Positions 59,099 through 64,000 of a stretch of 64,000 bases of DNA are shown here, in pieces; the stretch's first letter is position 1; each line of letters begins with the position of its first letter. The DNA comes from RGIG7213 sp045124505 (GTDB taxonomy: Bacteria; Bacillota; Clostridia; Oscillospirales; CAG-272): the NCBI GenBank assembly GCA_045124505.1, contig JBGVLZ010000123.1, forward strand, positions 69,764 through 133,763. The letters run 5' to 3'. A program made the position numbers and the translations under genes. The notes beneath the pieces were generated by a model that saw only the letters and a program-made list of their open reading frames with translations, did not search any database and was not told the DNA's origin.

Positions 59099-59644
59099 AT
59101 GAAAGCAACAGGAATTGTAAGAAGAATAGATGATTTAGGCAGAGTTGTTATTCCGAAAGAGATCAGAAGAACCATGCGCATACACGAAGGCGATCCTTTG
59201 GAAATTTTTACCGAGCGTGACGGGGAGGTTATTTTTAAAAAGTATTCACCCATCTCACAGCTCAATTCATTTGCCTCCGATTATGCCGAATCAATAAACA
59301 AAACAACAGGGCTTTACGCTGTTATATGTGACAGGGATACTGTTATTGCTTCCTCCGGCATACCGAAAAAGGAGCTTACGGATAAGAAGATATCGCAAGA
59401 GCTTGAAACGCTCATGAATAAAAGAATGACATTTTCATTCAACGGCGAAAGTGCAAAGCTTTATCCCGTTTCCGACAGTAAATACTATATTGTCTGCTGT
59501 TGTCCGATCATATCCTCGGGCGATCTTTCAGGGTGCGTTTGTATCGTTGCAGAGGAGCGTGATAGTGCCCCTGCATGTACCGATATGGAGCTTAAGCTTG
59601 CGCAGTCGGCATCTCATTTTCTGGGAAAACAACTCGATCTTTGA
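59099..59644 (+). CDS. spoVT: Stage V sporulation protein T (AbrB family)
   Basis: 181 aa. The N-terminal AbrB swapped-hairpin DNA-binding domain is nearly invariant: ATGIVRRIDDLGRVVIPKEI. The C-terminal GAF-like domain follows (TTGLYAVICDRDTVIASSG, YYIVCCCPIISSGDLSGCV). It modulates late forespore genes. Confidence 0.97.
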   Translation: MKATGIVRRIDDLGRVVIPKEIRRTMRIHEGDPLEIFTERDGEVIFKKYSPISQLNSFASDYAESINKTTGLYAVICDRDTVIASSGIPKKELTDKKISQELETLMNKRMTFSFNGESAKLYPVSDSKYYIVCCCPIISSGDLSGCVCIVAEERDSAPACTDMELKLAQSASHFLGKQLDL

Positions 59645-59682
59645 TGCATTTTGTGCCTGAAATACGATTTATTTTGGCGGTA

Positions 59683-59711
59683 TTGACAATTTTAAAAATT
59701 CGTGATATAAT
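59683..59711 (+). promoter_or_regulatory. Promoter of surface protein gene 59747
   Basis: TTGACA (59683-59688), 17 bp ending CGTGA, TATAAT (59706-59711). Confidence 0.9.
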
Positions 59712-59746
59712 ATACTATCAAAATTTTATATTTCAGGAGGAAAAAC

Positions 59747-60487
59747 ATGAAAAAGTTTTTCGCAGTTGCCATCGCTCTTATGATGGTGCTTTCCCTCGGC
59801 GTATTTGCCGCAGATTATGAAGTTGACATTCCCTCAATTACAGAAGCGTCTGAAAACTGTGTAGGTGAGCATGAAGGTGCAAACTTCAGCGGTGCTGTTA
59901 TCAAATTCCACAACGGTGTCGGCGTAAAGGCTACACTTGGCGAGATCGACCTTTCCAAGTATTCCAAGGTTATATTTGAATACGGCAGTGACCCTTCCGC
60001 ATATTACCTGGATACAGATACTATCAACCTCAAGGATGCTGACGGCAATGACCTCGGTTCATTTATGCCTTCCATTCCCACAGGTTTCTGGGGCGCAGCA
60101 CCCAGAACATCCGAAATTGCGCTTAATACAGATTACAACGGTAAGGTAGTTCTTTACTCCAATCTGTCAAGCCACGGTATTTCTATTTCCAACATCACAT
60201 TCGTTGAAAAAGGCGCTGAAACAGAAGCTCCCGCAACAGAAGCTCCCGCAACGGAAGCTGAAACAGAAGCTCCTGCAACAGAGGCTCCCGCAACAGAAGC
60301 TGTAACAGAAGCACCTGCGGCTGATACACAGGCAGAAACAAAGGCTGAAACAAATGCAGCTGAAACAAAGGCTGATGACGACAAGAAGGATGACGAAGGC
60401 TCTTCCATCGTTCCGATCATCATAATCGCCGCTGTAGTTGTTGTAGCAGCAGTTGCAGTTGTTGTTATCATGAAGAAAAAGAAATAA
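59747..60487 (+). CDS. Surface protein with ETEAP linker and C-terminal membrane anchor
   Basis: 246 aa. Signal peptide (MKKFFAVAIALMMVLSLGVF), a ~130-aa beta domain (LSKYSKVIFEYGSDPSAYY, GFWGAAPRTSEIALNTDYNG), a long TEAPA repeat linker (~160-215), then a Val/Ile-rich membrane helix and KKKK. The beta domain is clearly homologous to that in the protein at 63122-63703 and looks like a carbohydrate-binding module (inference). No NPxTG motif; anchored by the helix alone. Confidence 0.85.
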   Translation: MKKFFAVAIALMMVLSLGVFAADYEVDIPSITEASENCVGEHEGANFSGAVIKFHNGVGVKATLGEIDLSKYSKVIFEYGSDPSAYYLDTDTINLKDADGNDLGSFMPSIPTGFWGAAPRTSEIALNTDYNGKVVLYSNLSSHGISISNITFVEKGAETEAPATEAPATEAETEAPATEAPATEAVTEAPAADTQAETKAETNAAETKADDDKKDDEGSSIVPIIIIAAVVVVAAVAVVVIMKKKK

Positions 60488-60842
60488 TCAGTTATGATTC
60501 AAAAAAGAGTTGCCGTTTACCAGGCTTCTCATAAGGATGTTTACCGTAGGGGCGATCATTGATCGCCCGCAACCATCCGCAAAAAACGGGCGACCAATGG
60601 TCGCCCTTACAAAATCCGGCAGAGATATTGTTTTCTCTGCCGATTTTTGCTATAATGGTGGTACATCGTAGGGCGGGGGCTTGCTCCCGCCGTAACATAG
60701 GATCTAAGCCAACAAGGCGGCGGGAGTAAACCCCTGCCCTACAAAGGGGTATGGGATTTGCCCTATGCCTTTGCAATACAAAGGCGAAACTGGCGATAAA
60801 CAGAGTTAAAAACATTATTGCAGAATTGAGAGGTGCTAAAAA
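60488..60842. repeat. Gene-free stretch: two REP-like pairs and a terminator
   Basis: 355 bp. 60546-60610 is a pair of hairpins (GGGGCGATCATTGATCGCCC and GGGCGACCAATGGTCGCCC) with outward GTAG and facing TTAC feet. 60617-60647 is a terminator for the surface gene (CGGCAGAGA/TCTCTGCCG plus TTTTT). 60668-60742 is a second pair (GTAGGGCGGGGGCTTGC... with an inverted partner ending CCCTAC). Confidence 0.82.
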
Positions 60843-61352
60843 ATGGAAAACAATATATTGTTTGATGATTGGGAAGTGAGGCGCGAAGGGAACTTTAATC
60901 GTCGAAAAAAAGACTATAATATAGCTTCTGTTTGCATCGGCGTTTTGTGTTTGTTTTCTGTTATTGGAATGACATTTCACTGCTTCTGTGCTATTTTTCT
61001 CGTCTTGTCGTCAATAACATATCTGTTTATTTGGCTTGAATGGCTAAAAATCAAAAATAATCACCTGGTTATAAGAAGCAATCAAATAGAAGTTACTAAT
61101 AGGTTTAATAAAACAGCAATATATAAAATACAGATTGATGAATTGACAATAGAGCTGCGACATTCTTTTAATGCGAGAAGTGGCGGCATAATTTTATTGT
61201 TTTGTGATAAAGATATGCGTACGATTATTAAATATGAGGATATGTTAAATCATGCTGCGCCGTATGGATTTGAAAAAACAAACTGGGAAAAAGGACTTGA
61301 AAAATTAGGTGTAAAAATAATTGACCAAACTGAAATCATTAAAAACAAATAA
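60843..61352 (+). CDS. Two-helix membrane protein, possible bacterial PH domain
   Basis: 169 aa. Two adjacent membrane helices (~28-65) followed by a beta-rich C-terminal domain (NNHLVIRSNQIEVTNRFNKTAIYKIQIDEL) that looks like a bPH domain (inference). GAGAGGTGCTAAAA ribosome site. AT-rich compared with neighbours. Has its own terminator. Confidence 0.7.
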   Translation: MENNILFDDWEVRREGNFNRRKKDYNIASVCIGVLCLFSVIGMTFHCFCAIFLVLSSITYLFIWLEWLKIKNNHLVIRSNQIEVTNRFNKTAIYKIQIDELTIELRHSFNARSGGIILLFCDKDMRTIIKYEDMLNHAAPYGFEKTNWEKGLEKLGVKIIDQTEIIKNK

Positions 61353-61379
61353 TTCTAACCATTTTGGATGCATGAAAAT

Positions 61380-61410
61380 CCCCGACAGATGAAAATCTGT
61401 CGGGGGATTT
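61380..61410 (+). terminator. Terminator of the PH-like membrane protein gene
   Basis: CCCCGACAGAT/ATCTGTCGGGG with a 4-base loop, followed by GATTTCTATTT. A REP-like hairpin (61419-61443, GGCGGG..CCCTAC) follows directly. Confidence 0.8.
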
Positions 61411-61511
61411 CTATTTGCGGCGGGAGATAAACCCCCGCCCTACGGGTAAATGCCAAACTTCCTTATGAGAACCTGCCTTTTTGGTGACTCTTTTTTTGAT
61501 GCGATCAAGAG

Positions 61512-61541
61512 TTGACAAAGCATTGATATTTGTGATATAAT
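61512..61541 (+). promoter_or_regulatory. Promoter of surface protein gene 61646
   Basis: TTGACA (61512-61517), 18 bp ending TGTGA, TATAAT (61536-61541). A ~100-nt leader precedes the GGAGGAT ribosome site. Confidence 0.85.
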
Positions 61542-61645
61542 GTCGAAAATGAAAAACGGTCAAAGAATTTTATGCGTGTATGAAGTGCGCTGGAATTCAG
61601 CATCATTTTTTACCTTTACTAACTTTTTAATTTGGAGGATCAATA

Positions 61646-63031
61646 ATGAAAAAGGTTATTTCTTGTATGGTAATTACAGCGATGCTTATGGCAATGATGT
61701 TTACTGTAGCCTCCGCGGCGCACAAAGACATCGGGCTTCTCAAGGTTCTTTACACAGACTCGGGCAAAATTTCGGTTGACGGCGAGATCAATGCATCGGA
61801 ATGGAACGAAGCAAGCAGCCTTAACCTCAAATGCGGCACAAATATGCAAACGTGGACGAAAAATTTTCCGGGTGAAATTCAATTTTTCTATTCCTGGAGT
61901 AATGACGGCTTTTATATAGCTGCAAAGATCAGCGACAGCACGCTGACATTTACTCCCGTTTCATATGAAGGAGATCTTCCGCAGGACAGATTCCAGGTCG
62001 CACTTAATCCTTGCGGTCTTATATATGAGGAAGCTGCGGGCTTGTTCTTCTCGTTTTATCCTACATACGATGAGGGCACAGACCCGTCAACCGTTACATC
62101 CGGTAAGCTTGGCGCACGAAAGCATAATTGGGAGGAAAGTGTAGACTATCAGCAGGATATTAAAGCTGCGGGATATAAAGGCGCATTCACAGTAACGGAA
62201 TACGGCTGGGATATGGAAGCAGTTATTCCGTGGAGCCTTATTTCTTCAAAAGACAGAGTATGGGATATTATAGACTATTACACGGAAGGTGCATTCTGTT
62301 CTGTTTTCGATCCTAAGAGTGCGGACAGAGAAAGGGCATTTGCAAAAGCTATTATCGCATATATTGACTGCAGATGGCTTGATGATACGCTTCCGAACAC
62401 CGCAAGGACGGTAAAATTAAATAATAATGTTCTCAATTTCAATACGGATTCATATGATATAACATTTAAGTTCTATCAAAAAGGCGAAGACACGAGCAAC
62501 GAAAATATTGAATTTTATACAGTTGCGGAACTGAAAACGATTTTCAGGGATGTTGACTGGTCTGCCTGGGATGCAAATGAAGAAACCAACGAAGAAACAA
62601 AGCCGCCCGTAACGAGTGCCCCTCAAACGGATGCGCCTGAAACGGACCCGCCTGTGACAAAACCGCCGGTTACACAGCCACCTGTAACAAAGGCACCCGA
62701 AACAGAAGCTCCCAAAACAGAAGCACCTGAGGCAGATGCACCCGTGACAGAGATACCAGAAACAGAGGCTCCTGAAACAGACATCTCCGAAACAGAATCG
62801 CCTGTAACCGAAGCCCCCGAAACGGATGCACCTGCTGTAATAACAGAAGCCGACAGCGAGGAAGTTGCGGTAACAAGTGCAAAAAGCGATACAGATGAAG
62901 TGACAGACGGTGAATCGTCCTCGTTTTCCACGGCAATTGTTATTGCAATAATTGCAATTGCTGTCGCTGTAGTAGCTGTTTGTGTTGCCGTCGTTGCAGT
63001 AGTTCTTAATATGAAAAAGAATAAAAACTGA
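61646..63031 (+). CDS. CBM9-like surface protein with Pro/Thr linker and membrane anchor
   Basis: 461 aa. Signal peptide; a carbohydrate-binding family-9-like domain (ISVDGEINASEWNEAS ... FFYSWSNDGFYIAAKISD, then YGWDMEAVIPWSLI; ~30-255); a short unique region; a long linker of APETDAP/PPVTKPP type (~320-415); a C-terminal helix and KKNKN. Binds polysaccharide at the cell surface by inference. One of four exported proteins with related linkers in this region. Confidence 0.88.
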   Translation: MKKVISCMVITAMLMAMMFTVASAAHKDIGLLKVLYTDSGKISVDGEINASEWNEASSLNLKCGTNMQTWTKNFPGEIQFFYSWSNDGFYIAAKISDSTLTFTPVSYEGDLPQDRFQVALNPCGLIYEEAAGLFFSFYPTYDEGTDPSTVTSGKLGARKHNWEESVDYQQDIKAAGYKGAFTVTEYGWDMEAVIPWSLISSKDRVWDIIDYYTEGAFCSVFDPKSADRERAFAKAIIAYIDCRWLDDTLPNTARTVKLNNNVLNFNTDSYDITFKFYQKGEDTSNENIEFYTVAELKTIFRDVDWSAWDANEETNEETKPPVTSAPQTDAPETDPPVTKPPVTQPPVTKAPETEAPKTEAPEADAPVTEIPETEAPETDISETESPVTEAPETDAPAVITEADSEEVAVTSAKSDTDEVTDGESSSFSTAIVIAIIAIAVAVVAVCVAVVAVVLNMKKNKN

Positions 63032-63048
63032 TTTAGCATAAAAAAATA

Positions 63049-63077
63049 TTGACAAAAAAATATATACGTGATATAAT
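63049..63077 (+). promoter_or_regulatory. Promoter of surface protein gene 63122
   Basis: TTGACA (63049-63054), 17 bp ending CGTGA, TATAAT (63072-63077). Confidence 0.9.
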
Positions 63078-63121
63078 TATAAAACGAGATAAACAAAAAA
63101 ATTAAATGGAGGTTTATTATC

Positions 63122-63703
63122 ATGAAAAAAATTATCTCTTTAGTTCTTGTTGCTATGATGCTCGTTGCATCTATGGCTATGGCAGTTTCCGCTGACACTT
63201 CTGTCAACGTTGCTGAATTGCCCGACGCATCTGATTTCTCAGCTGCACAGTACACACACAAAATTCTTCACATCGGCGCTAACGGCGATGTTAAGAGCAT
63301 GGGCACATGGAACCTCGCAGGCGTTTCCAAGATCGTAATTTCTTACGGCACAGACCCTTCAGTAGCTTCTATCGCTGAAAACAACGTATACGTTCAGGAC
63401 GCTGCAGGCAACGTTATCGGTCAGGCTAAACTCAGCCAGCCCGGTCTTTTCTGGGCACAGGGCCAGAGAACAGTTGAAGTTGCAATCAACTCTGATTACA
63501 ACGGCGAGCTTTTCATCACAAAGGATGATGCTGCTAACCAGATGGCTATCGACGCTATCACACTCGTAGGCGGCTCAAACGAAGGCGGTGCTGCTCCCGA
63601 AACACCTTCCAACCCCGAAACAGGCGATTTCACAGTTGTGATCGTTGCAATTGCTATGATCGCACTTGCAGGCGTTGTAGTTTCCAAGAAGGTTCGCGCA
63701 TAA
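63122..63703 (+). CDS. Surface protein with NPETGD sorting-like C-terminus
   Basis: 193 aa. Signal peptide; a beta domain (LAGVSKIVISYGTDPSVAS, GLFWAQGQRTVEVAINSDYNGE) homologous to that at 59747-60487; a short PETPSNPETGD motif; hydrophobic segment; SKKVRA. The tail is nearly the same as at 11378-12049, a cell-wall sorting signal of NPxTG type. Codon choice is as biased as in ribosomal genes, suggesting an abundant protein. Confidence 0.86.
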   Translation: MKKIISLVLVAMMLVASMAMAVSADTSVNVAELPDASDFSAAQYTHKILHIGANGDVKSMGTWNLAGVSKIVISYGTDPSVASIAENNVYVQDAAGNVIGQAKLSQPGLFWAQGQRTVEVAINSDYNGELFITKDDAANQMAIDAITLVGGSNEGGAAPETPSNPETGDFTVVIVAIAMIALAGVVVSKKVRA

Positions 63704-63721
63704 TTTACATAAGTAAATAAA

Positions 63722-63753
63722 AAAACGGAAAGCTCAGGCTTTCCGTTTTTTTA
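63722..63753 (+). terminator. Terminator of surface protein gene 63122
   Basis: AAACGGAAAGC-TCAG-GCTTTCCGTTT followed by TTTT. Confidence 0.93.
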
Positions 63754-63767
63754 TTGTTTATCGAAAA

Positions 63768-63967
63768 GGGGTTGGCTCATTTATGGAAATAACTTCCAAA
63801 ATAAGTCGCCCCGTGTACTTTTTGAATATTTATTCTGTAGGGGGGTGCAAGCAGTTCGAATGCGAACTGCGCATTCCCGCTTTTAGATATTTGTACATTT
63901 TGAAGCGGACGACCAATGGTCGCCTCTACAAATGTAATATATATTTTACTTAAATGAGCCACCCCCT
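63768..63967. mobile_element. MITE, second copy
   Basis: About 200 bp with inverted ends GGGGTTGGCTCATTTATGG / GGGGGTGGCTCATTTAAG, matching the copy at 55404-55583 in termini and layout. Contains a GTAGGGGGGTGCAAGCAG hairpin like that at 9923, and a GCGACCAATGGTCGC hairpin as at 60590. No coding capacity. Confidence 0.85.
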
Positions 63968-64000
63968 TCCAAAGAGGCTTTTGCCGATGAGTAATCCCGC

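Noticed and set aside
60492..60980. 162-codon minus-strand open frame
   Set aside because: It spans REP-like repeats, the terminator and the start of the plus-strand membrane protein gene; no ribosome site or recognisable protein features.
62450..63055. Long minus-strand frame rich in Cys, Phe and Arg
   Set aside because: It is the antisense shadow of the Pro/Thr/Glu repeat linker of the CBM9-like protein.

Overview
This 64 kb window looks like the chromosome of a spore-forming, carbohydrate-using Clostridia bacterium, probably an uncultured gut Oscillospiraceae/Ruminococcaceae relative. The evidence is a canonical spoIIAA-spoIIAB-sigF operon, spoVT, Firmicutes-type gene neighbourhoods (DUF512-der-plsY, yceD-rpmF, infC-rpmI-rplT and rplJ-rplL with leader RNAs, mreBCD-mrdA), consensus SigA promoters with a recurrent GTGATATAAT extended -10, and LexA boxes of the Bacillus type. 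Coding density is high, mid-GC by eye, and most genes lie in directional operons. I saw no rRNA, tRNA, CRISPR array, prophage or complete insertion sequence.

Layout. 1-5957 (minus): plsY (cut by the window edge, with an odd C-terminal extension), der, DUF512, rpmF, yceD, then the forespore sigma-factor operon. 6378-9597 (plus): tandem GH99/GH71-like hydrolase paralogs. 10053-12498 (minus): a lipoprotein tyrosine phosphatase, a sorted surface protein and a small Cys-cluster membrane protein. 12609-20121 (minus): a long operon-like run with capA-like lipoprotein, HTH regulator, split ThrE-type exporter, lipoprotein, GH2 glycosidase, PfkB sugar-phosphate kinase, mnmA and yqeG. 20321-26583: malQ, a membrane protein, an orphan OppA-type binding protein, and a divergent S24 repressor/small membrane protein pair with visible operators. 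26651-30599 (minus): rpmB, birA, recX, recA, proB. 30774-39323 (plus): zapA, U32 peptidase, dut, maf, then mreB-mreC-mreD-PBP2. 39795-48248 (plus): a catabolic cluster of class-III aminotransferase, FGGY kinase, amidohydrolase, fucose/arabinose isomerase-like protein, ROK kinase, PAP2 phosphatase and MFS transporter. 48639-51873: translation genes and lexA. 51997-63703: mostly secreted, lipid-anchored or membrane-anchored proteins, interrupted by an apparently acquired BlaI/M56 cassette in front of spoVT.

The most unusual signal lies between the genes. Intergenic regions are filled with palindromic modules. One family resembles REP/BIME elements, with a GTAG foot and stems that differ from copy to copy but keep their pairing. 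A second is a three-copy folded element with a hairpin, a nested stem and a conserved G-run. A third is a MITE with terminal inverted repeats of about 25 bp. There are also long near-perfect hairpins and a 23-bp hairpin array. The leader and 5' end of spoVT are duplicated on the left side of the BlaI/M56 cassette, which suggests insertion with duplication. All calls come from reading the sequence and from general family knowledge; no database search was run.
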